From: Diphasiastrum complanatum
Taxonomy: Eukaryota; Streptophyta; Lycopodiopsida; Lycopodiales; Lycopodiaceae
Assembly (NCBI GenBank): GCA_029204225.1
Contig: CM055093.1
Coordinates: forward strand, 30,701,777 to 30,765,776
DNA: 64,000 nt
Direction: 5' to 3'
The notes beneath the pieces were generated by a model. It searched no databases. It had not been told where the DNA came from and saw only the letters and a program-made list of their open reading frames with translations. The first letter of the stretch is position 1; every line of letters starts with the position of its first letter. A program made the position numbers and the translations under genes. Shown in pieces: positions 21,564 through 33,162 of the stretch.

Positions 21564-22155
21564 ACATGACCTGATCTAGCATATGCGATAAGCATGTTGT
21601 CTCAATACATGTCCAATCTAGGCTAACAACATTTGGAAGGCTCTGCAATGAGTATTGAAGTACATTCAAGCTACGAAGCACTATGCTTTGTGCTATAATG
21701 GTAATACAGAAGCTACACTTACATTAGTCACTTATCCAGATTCAGATTGGGCAGGAGACGTGGATACCAGAAAGCACATCAGATTATATTTGTTTCCTTG
21801 TAGGAGGACTCATTTCATGGAACAATAGAAAGCAGAAATGCATTTTGTTGTCCTCTATAGAATTTGAATACATGTAGCTACATCAGCAATGAAGGAGATT
21901 ATTTGGCTAAGAAGGTTGTTACAAGATCTGTGATTTCCACAAATCGGTCCAACTATACTCTAGTGCGACAATGGCATATTTGCATAGCTCTATCTCTGAA
22001 CCCACGAACTCATATTAGAAGTAAACACATAGAAGTTCAGTTTTATTTTCTTAGAGAGAAATTTCAGAATGAAGATGTTGTATAATTGGCTGATATTTTG
22101 ATAAAGCCATTCTTAAGAGAGAAACATTCTACTTTGATAGGAATGTTAAATCTCA
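21564..22155 (+). pseudogene. Copia RNase H remnant K
   Basis: Broken in all frames, but the copia RNase H order can be followed: a DSDWAGDVDT-like string at about 21745, GG.ISWNN-like at 21805, LSS.E.EY at about 21850, ATSAMKEIIWLRRL-like at 21885, LSLNPRTHIRSKHIEVQF at about 21990-22040, LADILIKPF near 22090 and a final LIGMLNL. The purine tract AAGCTTAAGGGGGAA (22180-22194) and an LTR start follow. It abuts the copia G LTR directly, so it may come from another element into which G was inserted, or from a recombination. Confidence 0.75.
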
Positions 22156-22194
22156 ATGATAATTCAAATTCGTAGTAGTAAGCTTAAGGGGGAA

Positions 22195-22656
22195 TGTTGG
22201 AGTTTAACCTTTCTCCTACTCATCCTGATTGCCCTCCTAAATGTCAATTTTCAATTGTCAGGGCATTACTGTCCACAAATAAGTATATATAGCTTTAACA
22301 AACAGGTCTAATCCAAGTCATATAACTAAACCCATCATATCATTTCTATTAGAAATAGTCGAAGTGTAACCAAAGGTTTAGCCAAAAAGTGATACACTTC
22401 AAAAGAAACCTCATTAATGAAAGTCAAGCATCAACCGGTAGTAAATTCATGATCATTTCATGGCACTTCAACTCTTCATACCCATTAGTAGCAACAACCA
22501 TATTGAGGGGATTAGAAGATTGTTCACACGAATTTTTTCATTGTTAACATTCAGAGTGTTGTACGAAGTCTGATCAAAAGAACTTAAGATAGTTTGTTCA
22601 TTGTGAGGATAGTGACCGAAACAAGCAAGTAAATCATGAGAGCATTTATTAATTAG

Positions 22657-22657
<1 letters not shown>
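22195..22657 (+). repeat. 3' LTR of copia K
   Basis: Begins TGTTGGAGTTTAACC right after a polypurine tract. TATATATAG near 22285-22292 is a likely TATA box. The 3' end is not defined; the sequence fades before the (GT)n tract. Confidence 0.6.

Positions 22658-22658
<1 letters not shown>

Positions 22659-22691
<33 letters not shown>
22659..22691. repeat. (GT)n microsatellite
   Basis: About 16 uninterrupted GT units, running straight into the TGTTGGAGG start of a gypsy LTR. Confidence 0.95.
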
Positions 22692-23413
22692 GGAGGGTTT
22701 GCGGATCCCAAGGCAACCCTAACCCTAGTTAATAAGTGAGAGGGATTTGGCACCCTGCATGTGTAATCCAACCCAATGATCACATAGATATTTGATTGAT
22801 CAGTTAAAAGTTGATAAAGGGACTTTAGGCCTTTTTGCGGGACTTTTAATGTCGTAGGGCCTAAATGTCAAGTTAGTGAATAAAGTTGGGTTTCCCTCCA
22901 ATTTTAATGGTTCCCACACTTTTTTAAATTTGAATAAAAAGAGAGGCAAGACTGGACCAATAGGATTCAGAGGCCAGGTTCCTCCTCTCTACTATAAAAA
23001 GGGACCAACTCGATTTGCTCCTGATGTTCATTTTATCATTTCAATAAAGCAGATTGGTTCTCTTTAGAAATGGATTGATGAATGTCCTTGTTCTTCCTCT
23101 CTTTTCCTCCATTTCTCATGCTTTCTTTGGATTTTGCTAATTGTTGGATTTGATCATTATTGGGATTGCTATTTTTTTATGCTTTTTGTGAGAGAGAAAG
23201 TGAGAGAAAGAAAGAGTAAGTTTCTATCATTGTTGTGGATTTAGGGTTAATGGAAGTAGGGTTAATGGATGTAGTTTTTTAATGCTTAGTGTTAATGGAT
23301 GTTAGTGTTAGATCCTCCATTCATGTTGAAATCTGAACTATACTATCGCTCTCATGGGAACGAACCTACGCGAGACAACTAACTTCATCTCCTTGATGCT
23401 AGATTGACAAGAT
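22688..23413 (+). repeat. Lone gypsy E-family LTR, plus orientation, 3' end truncated
   Basis: Matches the complement of the element E LTRs (29281-30028, 43759-44590) over about 725 bp, from TGTTGGAGGGTTTGCGG to CTAGATTGACAAGAT. The last ~45 bp of the LTR are missing. No primer site or internal region adjoins it, so it is a solo or truncated LTR. It also contains the short GAGAGA stretch that has expanded in the 43.9-kb copy. Confidence 0.85.
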
Positions 23414-24381
23414 GGTAGTAGAAACAACAATGTATGATCTTACATCTTAATTTTGAAAATTCTCACGATCTAGATCAATTTCTTTGGAGAAACATTCCGT
23501 CCTAGATGATATTTTAAACTCGATCTTTGAGAGTAGGCTATTTTTCTATTGCACATGCCACAAGGGCAATCTTGTCTACCCAACCTTCATTTTGCACAAG
23601 TGCTAATGAATTGGCTACAAAACTGTTGAAACTATGTGAGATACCAAGTCGTTGGTAAATGTGGAAATCAATCGAGAGTGAAATAGATTGGTTTCCTAAC
23701 ACAACCAATGTAAATAAATTTTTTGGAGGGAATATATTATTGGCACCATCACACAAGTACTCAAATCAAAAAATCTAGAAGAATAGTAAAGATGCGCATA
23801 TGTAGAGAAAAATAGAAAGAGAAAGCTATAGGAGGTAGGACGCGAATGGATAAGAGAGAAGGAAATAGTTGCGGACAACTCTCTTATTATTATGGGATGC
23901 TAGAAACAAGAACAATCTAAAAGAATGTAAATGCAAAGTTATCACAACTCAAGCGTTCTTACCAACAGGATCTTAAAGATTAATTCATACTCAAATGGAT
24001 GAATGAGTATAGTCCGCCGAAGAGATTAAATATGTTGTGTGGTATTACTGAGAAGTATAGTTCAGAATAGAGTGATAGTGTAGTGTGATAATGCAAGTTC
24101 CTCAGGCGTCAAAGGCAGCCATCGTCTTATTAGAAACTGAGGAGTCATGGACATTTGTGTTCTTATCAAATCTCTTTTGCCCCTTTCAGGGAGCGGGAGT
24201 CTGGAGTGCGAGGTGAAAAGCATTTCACGTTTGGAGAGTGACTTGGCTTGCGAAACGTCACCTAAGCAACTGGACGCCCTGGTGTGAAATTTTAGCAGGT
24301 CATCAAAACAAGTTATTGACGTCACCCTTGTACTCAAAACATATCTTTTAGCCTACGGTTGCAGTTTTAGACAATTTTGGG
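23414..24381. other. No gene recognised
   Basis: About 1 kb. A plus-strand frame near 23530-23640 (HATRAILSTQPSFCTSANELATK) looks protein-like but I cannot assign it. The right edge is probably the leader or LTR of the copia gag that starts at 24382. Confidence 0.3.
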
Positions 24382-25235
24382 ATGTCGAACATGGGAGAGT
24401 CCATTTTGAGCGAATATAACAAATTGGACGAGATTTCCAGCTATGTAGTGTGGAAATTCAAAATGAAAAACATACTGATAGAGAAGGAACTATGGGATGT
24501 CATCACAAGTGATGAGAGAAGACTGTCAAATGAAGTGGACATTCAAGTTTTCGACAGGAAGGTGAGAAGAGCTTTGACCTTTATCAACTTGTCAATGAAA
24601 GACATCATCATGATGGCATTACACCTAGACAGACATGGGATGTGCTAAAGGAGCAGTTCGAGACGTCAAACTCATCAAGGATTATATTTCTGAAGTCAAA
24701 ATTGAATAGTGCCCGAATGGAACAAGGAGAGCACATTCAGACGTACATGACCATAATCAAGACGATGACAGATGAACTGCATTCTATTGGTGAGTGCATA
24801 CGTGATGTTGAGCTATTACAATGCATTGTGCGACATTGTAGAACCTTTTCAGATGTTTGTGAGTGGGATAACATCAAGAGAAATATTACCAACCTTTGAT
24901 GAGCTCACATGAATCTTGATGCAGGAGGAGCAACGAGGAGAAATGGTGAAAGCTAGATGTCAAAATACTGATGATCAAGCGCTTGCGATACGCCAAAAAT
25001 AAGGCAAAGGCAAGGGCAAGAAGAAGTCTAAGCAACAATTCGCCAAGACTCAGGAGGATGAGGGATCATCCAGCAAGACCAAGAAGAAGGGCAAATGCTT
25101 CCATTGCGGCAAAAAGTGCCATTGGAAAAGCGAATGTCAAAAATCCTTGGCGGAATCAGACAAGGGGAAGCCAAAGCAAGCAGGTAACCTTGTCGACGAA
25201 GGAGAGATTGAAGACTTTAGCATCTTGTCAGCGTG
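24382..25235 (+). pseudogene. Ty1/copia gag with CCHC knuckle, frameshifted
   Basis: Starts MSNMGESILSEYNKLDE, followed by SYVVWKFKMKNILIEKELWDVI, the usual copia Gag N-terminus, then a UBN2 region split near 24645 (DRHGMC / MLKEQFETSNSSRIIFLKSKL). A third piece, in another frame (about 25080-25230), encodes KGKCFHCGKKCHWKSEC, an intact CX2CX4HX4C knuckle, and GNLVDEGEIEDFSILSA before a stop. At least two frame changes are needed. It resembles the fragment at 287-580 (both have ELWDVI), so they may be one family. No protease or pol follows. Confidence 0.8.
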
Positions 25236-27413
25236 AACAAGCAGTAAGAGTGTAATCAAATCACAACATCATACATCTACGTTAAACATAGATGATAGAG
25301 TGTGTTGCTTCTATATTACATTGAAAACTTGAACAACACTGAATGTATTACAACCAGCAATGGAGGCGTAACTTGGATGCTCGATATCATTCGCTCTAAT
25401 GGCGGAGCATCACGTAGAGTGCATGATGATGTATTTATACACTACATCTATGTATTTTATTACAATAAATAATTGTCATCTAACTATGTAAGTCATTGTA
25501 CTATGGAAGTATTTGACTTATAATGACAGATGTACAATGTGTACATAAGTCTGACAAGGCCACGCTCATCGCAACCATATGTGAACTGCAATCGCTAGAA
25601 TGCAGTTTCTTGGCAGTGTTTGGTCTTCGCATAATCACCGCAGAGTTGACTCTTGCAGTTTCTGGCGGTGCCTGGTAGTTCCTTGCGGTAGCTTACGGTG
25701 ACTCGTATCAAACTGCAACCTTTTCTCTGGCGGTTCCTTGTGATAGCTTGCAATGACGCAACCTTTGCCCTGGCGGGTTAAGAACATTCATCAAATTCGA
25801 TTCTCAACTATCTTCAACTACAAAAAACTTTGGATTAATATCTAGAATATAGATATACGAAGTTTTGTTGAATTCTATAGGAAAAAAGATGTCATTCTTG
25901 GAATCTTTAGCATATGTTATCCAATTGAGTTCTTTGGAAAACAATCACTAATGAATTGAATTTATTAAATACTCTATACCAACAATTCTCTATATTCTAT
26001 GCATATAACTTTTACTAATGAATCTTGATGATTTACAAATCAAGCATCTCATAGATATATAAATTTAGACAAATAGTTCCTAGTGAATTCCTTTCACATT
26101 GCTCATTTTAACCAACTAAATTTAATCAAGAGTAACCTAGCTAATCACGTTGTGATCGTCAATGATTCAAAAATCTCAAATCTCAAATTGACTTTTTTAT
26201 GTAGACGACCTAAAGTCTATCCTTTCTGCTATAAATGATTGTAATCCGGTTACTATTAGTCTTTGCAGTATACTGTTCCAGAATGTTTTTCTCTAATCGT
26301 TTGAAAGTATCGAGGCTTATACCAATTCCAAGTATGATACTTTCTTGCTCCTATATAACAAGTGAATATATCATTGTTTCCCATCACACTACAATAGAAT
26401 ATACCAACCATGATTATAAACCTCCTGGCTTACATTTCAATTGTCACTTCTAGTTTATTAACTTATCAATAAGTTTGGTTGTGGTAACACATGAAGTAAA
26501 ATGAAAGTAGCAAACACACCATGGCATCTTCAGAGAATTATGCTTCCACGACCATCCAGGTATGAGCTCTGTTGTGAGTTAGCAAAACGTATCACCACCT
26601 CGACTTAAATAGAGACTTTATAAAAGCAATATTCTACTTATGATTCGAGCTTCTTTGAAACGAAGTCTTCCTCTTTATTTCTTTCTTTCTATTGGTGTAT
26701 TACACATCAAGTTTCAACCATTTATCGAACTAAACCAACACGTATAATCATACTTGTCTTTGGCTTAAATTACTCTTGGATCACATGGATTTGAGCAAGA
26801 GTTGTTATAGTCTTTGATGCTAGAATGACATGGATTTGCACTAACATATTCATTGAGACTGTACAAGCCAGAGATTTTCGTACTTGTTTCTTAAACACGA
26901 CAGCTCAAATAAATTTGTAATGTTTTTGCATATGCCCTTTCATGTTTATACTAGTAATTAAGACTAGTAATCGAGCTTGAACATCCTTGGAAGGCATGGA
27001 TATGCTCAGGGGCTTTGACACCAGTACACGACTCTTTCACGGGTCCACGAGTTAGTATGGCATGAATATGCCCTGATACCGTTGTACGTGTGTCCTTGCT
27101 CAACCTATTTTTTTTTTTTTTTCGTAAAAACTATTTACACATGTTTAGCAAGCGTCTTTCATGTATTTCTTTTATTTGATAAATTATTGATATGGACTAA
27201 ATCCTGTTACACTGATCAGCATGGCTTTCACCTTGATATGGTAATATGATGACTTAGCCTATCGCTAAAAGTTACAAAGGAATGAGAAGATTGGATTATG
27301 TATTTTTCATTTTAACGAAGCTGCTAAGTAGCAAAGCTTATTTCGTACATGGATAACAACTGACATTCAGCTTTGACACATGTCTTTCTCACATACTAAC
27401 TCGCATGGTTTTG
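25236..27413. other. No gene recognised; possible decayed LTR at 25.25-25.80 kb
   Basis: 25250-25800 has features of an LTR (a TATA-like GTATAAATA on the minus strand near 25433-25441 and a GC-richer segment with repeated CTGGCGGT / CTTGCGGTAGCTT phrases at 25650-25780), but no second copy was found. 25800-27413 is AT-rich with stops in all frames and a T15 run near 27110. Confidence 0.3.
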
Positions 27414-27962
27414 TGTTGTGGGATGGTGGCAGGTGTTATGTCCATGACCAGTACATAGGATACTATATACTCCTAGTCTTGGGTGGATACACGGTACTCC
27501 AGTGAAACAAGCTGTTAGTTATGCCACGTCATACTGGACGTGACCCAAAAGTAACTAATATCCTTGTGAGGCCTAGAACACCCTAAGTGGAGTTTAGACA
27601 AGGTAATAAGACAATGTATGCATGTGTAGAGTTATCAATAGCAATTCTATGAATAGTTGGTCCATGCATAGGACTCTATTCAAGGTGAATCTATGTATAG
27701 TGAACATAAGGGCTATGCGTGGCTATGTGGCCAGGATGCATTAGACTCTATAAAAGAGGACCAAACTCGCCCTACTCCTCATCATGGTTCTTGATTCATT
27801 GCCAGGCTCTCACTCTACTTTCATGCTTCTTGTTCCTTGGCTTGGGGGTGAGGCTTCTAGAGATTGATTGGATGCTTCTACTTGGTTGGGTGGTTTCTCT
27901 ACAGTGTGTTATCCTTTTGTGTTTAGGATTTGTAAGCAGGATCTAAGGAGCTTCCCTTATAG
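27414..27962 (+). repeat. Putative 5' LTR of a copia element (no coding region found)
   Basis: CTATAAAAGAGG near 27749-27760 is a good TATA box and the segment ends just before a tRNA-iMet primer site. The start at TGTTGTGGG is a guess, and the terminal bases before the primer site (CTTATAG) do not form the usual CA. Confidence 0.45.
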
Positions 27963-27974
27963 TGGTATCAGAGC
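27963..27974 (+). other. tRNA-iMet primer-binding site
   Basis: TGGTATCAGAGC, perfect over 12 bases. The following ~950 bp (27975-28924) has no gag start and reads as an untranslated leader, cut off where minus-strand copia pol begins. Confidence 0.75.
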
Positions 27975-28924
27975 AAGGCTAACAAGCTTGGAGAGGTGGT
28001 GCTTTTCATTGGAGCTTGGTGGTATTCAACTAGTATTCTCATCCAAGGAGAGGAGCAAGGTTGCAAGTTGGTGGATCTTCCCAAATTCAATTTTCATGTC
28101 CCATATCTCTCTCAAATTTCATTGTGGTTTATGGAGAATTTTCTAGGAAATCAATTTTGGTGTCTTTTTTGGAGTTTTAGCATGTGTAGCTCAAAACTAA
28201 TGAAGGATCTGAAATTTCCAGCAAGTTAATTCACTTTGAAATAGTTGAAATTCAGTTTGCATGTTGGATCTTCCCATGTATTTGGATTCTAGGCTCTTTT
28301 GTGGCCAAATTTGGCTTGTTTTCCATGTTTTTGGCACAAAATGGAGGGTAGAATTCGAAATCCAGCAAGATCAGATCAATTGATTGGTTGTAACTCTGTA
28401 TTTTGGATTGCATGTGGATTTGAAAAACGTTCTTGCCATTGATTTCCAATTGTGCATGGTGAAAAAACCTAGAAAGGGCTAAAATTAATGATTTTTGCTT
28501 GTTTTTTCATTAAATTGGATGGTAGGAGGCTGTTGAACATCAATTGAGACTGGAAAAAGATGAATCATAGTCTTTTGAAGTTGTCCTAGAAGTTAGAGCC
28601 AAGAATTCTAGCAATTGGGTTGTAGGAAGTCAAAAAGTGTCAAAAATTGACCAATTTTGGTGAATTTTGGGGGATGGATTTCTCTAAATCCATAAGGGGA
28701 TCATTCTGGATCTTTTCCAGCTAATTTGTATTTCTTTTTACCTTCCCAGCAACCTATCAGACCTGTAAATTGATGGGTAGAGGCTTATGTTTCAATTCCA
28801 TCAAGTTGTAGCAATTTTGACTTCTAGAAACCAAGAATTCATGGTTCTCAGCCCATACTGCTTCATAGGATCTGTATGAGGGCTTCATGGAACCCTTAGA
28901 GACCATTTAGGACTGTTTTTATCA

Positions 28925-29028
28925 TCACTTTACAGAATATCTTCGACTCGACAGGATCATACGACTTATAAGCTTTATCTGAAGTAGTGTAGCTGATGAA
29001 AATAGACTTGATACTCGAGCTTATTTCT
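28925..29028 (-). pseudogene. Copia pol fragment (integrase-RT linker)
   Basis: On the minus strand the bases after the LTR J end encode KSIFISYTTSDKAYKSYDP, which resembles the post-integrase linker of copia (KSIFIGYS..SKAYK.Y.P). Only about 35 codons. It lies directly against the LTR end, where a primer site would be expected if J were an intact 5' LTR, so J is probably a solo LTR or a rearranged junction. Confidence 0.55.
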
Positions 29029-29280
29029 GTTGGAAAAATAGGAAAGATAATGTAATGCGAAAACTTCCTACTTCAATGCATGACTACGCCTGTAAAAAAA
29101 TTGAACAAAGTAGTAGAAAATCACGTCCAATCTTTAGCAACTAACTTTGAAATTGCTAGATACAAAGTGATTACGTAGCCAAACATAAAGTATTGAATTC
29201 TTAGACAATTTCTATTAGTTACAAAAGCAATACAGAGATGCATGTATTCTGACATATAATGAACGCGATAAAAAGATAGT
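29029..29280 (-). repeat. Copia LTR J, 3' portion (split by gypsy E)
   Basis: On the minus strand this portion ends TTTTTCCAACA at 29029 and matches the 3' half of the copia G LTR (20858-21563). The 5' portion is at 44591-45194, across element E. The bases ATAGT at 29276-29280 are E's target duplication. Confidence 0.8.
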
Positions 29281-30028
29281 TGTAGTGGGTTTCTTTCCTT
29301 GCCTAACCTGAATCCAAGATCTAGTCAATCTAGCATCATAGAGACAGAGTTAGTTGTCACGCGTATGTTCGTTCCCATGAGAGCGATAGTTTAGTTCAGA
29401 TTTCAGCATGAATGGAAGATCCAAACTCTAACTCTACATCCATTAAACCTATTCTTTAACACTACGATCCATTAACTCTACAATCCACAACAAAGATAGC
29501 TTACACTTTCTCTCTCTCTCTTTCTCTCTCATAAAAAGTATAATAACATGCAATTCCAATAACAATCAGATCCAACAATTAGCAAGAATCCAAAGAAAGC
29601 ATGAGAGATGAGAAGGAAGGAAGAAGAGCAAGGACATTCATCAACCCATTTCCGAAGAGAACCAATCTGCTTTATCGAAATGAGGAAATGAACATGAGGA
29701 GCAACTCGAGTTGGTCCTTCTTATAGTAGAGAGGAGGACCCTAGCCTCTGAATCCTGTTGGTCCATTCTTGCCTCTCTTTTTATTCAAATTTAAAAAAGT
29801 GTGGGAACCATCAAAATTGGAGGGAAACCCAACTTTATTCACTAACTTGACATTTAGGCCCTGTGACATTAAAAGTCCCGCAAAAAGGCCTAAAGTCCTT
29901 CTATTGACTTTTAACTAATCAATCAAATAACTATGTGATCGGGTTGGACTTACACAAGGAGGGTGCCAAATCCCTCTCACTTATTAACTAGGGTTAGGGT
30001 TGCCTTGGGATCCGCAAACCCTCCAACA
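29281..30028 (-). repeat. Element E 3' LTR
   Basis: 748 bp. The CT-rich stretch near 29511-29530 is short here and greatly expanded in the partner. On the minus strand TTTTGGTGGGGGATAC (complement of 30029-30044) is the polypurine tract. The AACCCTAACCCTAG string inside the LTR is part of the element. Confidence 0.93.
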
Positions 30029-30078
30029 GTATCCCCCACCAAAACTGATGGCGGTCCCACGACACCTGCAATATGCAA

Positions 30079-32351
30079 TTATGGGGGACTTTTATTGGCT
30101 TCGCGCCGAATCTTGATTAAATGGTGCTGCACCTTCTCCATAAAATCGAGACGTGCAATATTAAAATCCAAATTGTGTGGCAGAAAACAACGGTGGGCTC
30201 CGACAATCCACTTTGAGGTTGTCCATGATGTGAAGCGTGATTCCCAGGAGCCTCCATCATTGCTGCACGAAAATATAACCGAGCAACCGGCAACTAGTAC
30301 ATGTTCGAATCTACCCCTGTATCCATGGTACAGCTTCTTGGCGAGGAGGGGAGAATTGCGGCATGACCAGTACGGGGATTTGTGGTCCATCTTCCAACAC
30401 TTGAGCGGCGGCTTTTTCATAGGTGGTGATAGTCTCTTTAGCCTTTGCCAACTCGGTTGAAGCTGCTCCTTTGAGCCTATCAAAGTAGACTTGAATCTCT
30501 GAAGAGCCACTTTGTATGTCTCCACTTTCTTGAACAGATACGCAATCTCCATCGGTGTGATCGGATGATCTGGTATTTGCGTTTGAAGATACGCATCACG
30601 TTCAAGGGTGGTCGCATCCAATTCACCTTGAATCTGCGTGCGATCTTGTTCGGCCATCTGTAATTGACCATTCAGTAGTTGTACTTGTTGTTTTGCATCT
30701 TGCACGGCCTTATCCACCTGATCTTGTGTGGTTGTCAGGGCATTTTGCAGAAAGCTGACGTAGTCTTCTAAGCGATCAACTTGTTGCTGGGCCAACTTCT
30801 TTTCGGCTTCAGCCTTGTCTTCATGTTGTTTGGCAATCTTTAACTCTCAATCCAGCTGGATAATTTTCTAGTTGATCAGAGTGTTTTCGGACCCTAGATC
30901 GGAGATTCTCTGTTCCATTTCTTTCTTCTTATCCAGCATAGACTGGATCACTTGCGCAAGGCTTGAGACCAAACCGAGAGCATCACCAAAATCGATGGTG
31001 TGGAGGCGGCAGTAGCAGGAGGACCTGATGGAACTGTCCTTGGTTGGCATGGAATAGGTGCCACTAGCTCTTCTTCTTCAAAAATGTCTTCCTCTTAAAA
31101 TCCCTCAAACACTGTGACGTCGAACTGTTTTGGTGATTTTATAGATTTGTCGACTTGAAGTGCGGTTGGGCTTTCTTTCGTATGAGGTTGCTGGCTGACA
31201 TCTTCAACACCAACAGTAAATTCATGGATATGTCCGAATCCTCTTCCAGGGGATTGGAGTTCAAAGGGCGCAGGGCTTTGGGGCATTTCAAAAATTTCAG
31301 CGGCCCCAAGGGGATCAGAATCATCAAACATATCCATAAAAAACTACATGTTTGGTGAAGTGGCTTCAGTGTGTGGGGGTGTGGCGGCCTGGGCAGCTGT
31401 GATGGGAATGGTAGGCCCAATGGTCACAGATTGTTCTTGATTGGAAGCAGAGGCAAGGGAAGCATCAGAGGCTAGGGGAATGGGAAGTTCAATGCGAACA
31501 GCAGCAGGGGGTGGAAGCGCAACTGACGAGGTATGCCTAGTGCGACGTCGTGACGCGAAAGACGCTGCATGGACGACGATGACTATGAGAACTTGGGGCC
31601 TGGTGAGACGACTTGGCCGGTGTTTCTTCGTAGACCAAAAGCACAGAATTCAGGTGGAAGCCATTGATTCTGTTTTCTAAGTGAGAAGCAGCTAAAAGGG
31701 ACAATAAAGAGCCAACAGCGCGAACTGCTACTTAGTATTGGCCTTAATAGCTCGTTTCAGCTCACCAGAAACAGTCTTGAACCAATTATATGGTTCAAGA
31801 GGGGCTTTGGCCAACTTGGTGTGGGACTCCACTATCCTATGGAGGATCTGTGATCTGATGCGGTCTTTTCTGAGGTTGCCAGCTATCCGAAAGTTGTTCA
31901 GTAGCTGGGTAGCAGCGTGGATTGAAGGCTCAGTGATGGCTTCCAGAAGGTATCCGTCATTGGTCCAGTGCAGATCATTAGTGAGGTCAATGTAGGGCTT
32001 GATGGCCTATTTGGCCTGCTTGTGATTGGGTAAGGCCTGCGTACCGGATGTTATACCTATGGCTGCAAAGGCGGCCTCAGTGACGCACACCTTGTGTGTG
32101 ACTCCCTAGAAAGTGACATAAAATTTGGATTTCTCTTCCTTCCATGTACTGAAGGCAAGAGTGATTAAATCTATATTGATCCTGCCATAAAAGGCTCTCT
32201 CATGAATACCCATTGTAGTGAGCAGAGGCTCCGCAAGGGTCATCCACTGAGTGACCATGCTTGTGCTAGGAAGGATCATGATGTCCGTTGCAGATGGGAC
32301 ATCACGATGGATAGTATAGCACGAAGACTGGGAAGTATTGGTAGAAGACAT
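30079..32351 (-). pseudogene. Element E third (post-pol) ORF: globular N-part, coiled-coil C-part, broken
   Basis: Downstream of integrase. The probable start is MSSTNTSQSS at 32351; the first open piece ends near 32106 (STWKEEKSKFYVTF). After a stop, readable sequence continues (TEAAFAAIGITSGTQALP, then AATQLLNNFRIAGNLRKDRIRSQILHR at about 31850-31910). 31337-31095 is Pro- and Glu-rich. 30795-30480 is strongly helical with heptad-like spacing (VDRLEDYVSFLQNALTTTQD), a likely coiled coil. The C-terminus runs to about 30079, near the LTR. Known families at this place are env-like or extra ORFs of Athila/Tat gypsies; I see no clear signal peptide or membrane anchor, so an envelope role is not supported. 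At least four interruptions. Confidence 0.6.
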
Positions 32352-32489
32352 GGTGATCAGAAAGGAAATATAAAACACGTGAAAGTGTTTCAGAAAGCAG
32401 TGCAGGAATTTTGGAAGGCTTTGGTCGCAAGAAAAACTCGCAAGAGCTTCGCTAGCACAAGTGAGGAATGAGTCAAAATCAGCCAACTT

Positions 32490-33162
32490 ATAGGTGAATT
32501 TGGTGGGTCCATTACACTAAATAGTAGTTTGGCTGATCAGTTTTGAACAAAAATTTGCAGGCATGTACATTACTGTGAAATTAGGCTATAAAAATCTTGG
32601 CAAAGGTTTTTTTGGAGATCTGAACCTACTAGGCAAATGTTTTCCAAGGCTGGCAAAGGATGAACCTTCGCCCAAGTATTGTCATAAATGCATTTTTCCC
32701 AGATCTGAACCTATGGATAACCTAATTTGGACATTTTAAAATCATCTAGAAGGTCGACAAAGGTTTATAATGAGGTTAAGATGCTCGGCGAAGGTTTCCA
32801 AAATGGCATATCACTGATCCTTCACCTAGCTCAAAAATTGGGGTGTTCCTAGACAGGAACCTTCGCCCACCTCAAATTAGATAAATCTAGAATGGATGTA
32901 TAATCTGAGAGCTCAGTGAAGATTTTTGGTACTGTATAGGCCAAATCTGACCAAGATACTGATTTTCTAAGGCATTTTCCATTAAAAAATACAGTGCTTT
33001 CTTTTTCCCATGTTGATGACTTTTTGACTTTTGCTCATCAGTCTTTATTCAATTTTTGCTAGTCTTTTTTTTTTTAAATGTCTTTTTCCAAAAAACTCAG
33101 CAATTTAAATATTGAAAACAATAAATTTGAAAGACAAATAAAATAAAAAAAGCCCATTGAGA
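32490..33162 (-). other. Non-coding spacer of element E with scattered GGCGAAGGTT-like motifs
   Basis: Between integrase and the third ORF. GCTCGGCGAAGGTTTCC (32783-32799), AACCTTCGCCC (about 32663 and 32859) and relatives GGCAAAGGTT, GACAAAGGTT and CAGTGAAGATT recur. The same motif fills E's leader at 42780-43430. Confidence 0.65.

Noticed and set aside
22468-22716. Open frame with Thr-His repeats on the minus strand
   Set aside because: Translation of the (GT)n tract; spans an LTR boundary.
29980-30005. Telomere-like AACCCTAACCCTAG
   Set aside because: Only two units, and it recurs at the same place in every E-family LTR (22.72, 29.99 and 44.56 kb), so it belongs to the LTR.
30079-32351. 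Envelope gene in gypsy E
   Set aside because: Position fits an env-like ORF, but no signal peptide, transmembrane anchor or cleavage motif can be seen; annotated only as a post-pol ORF.
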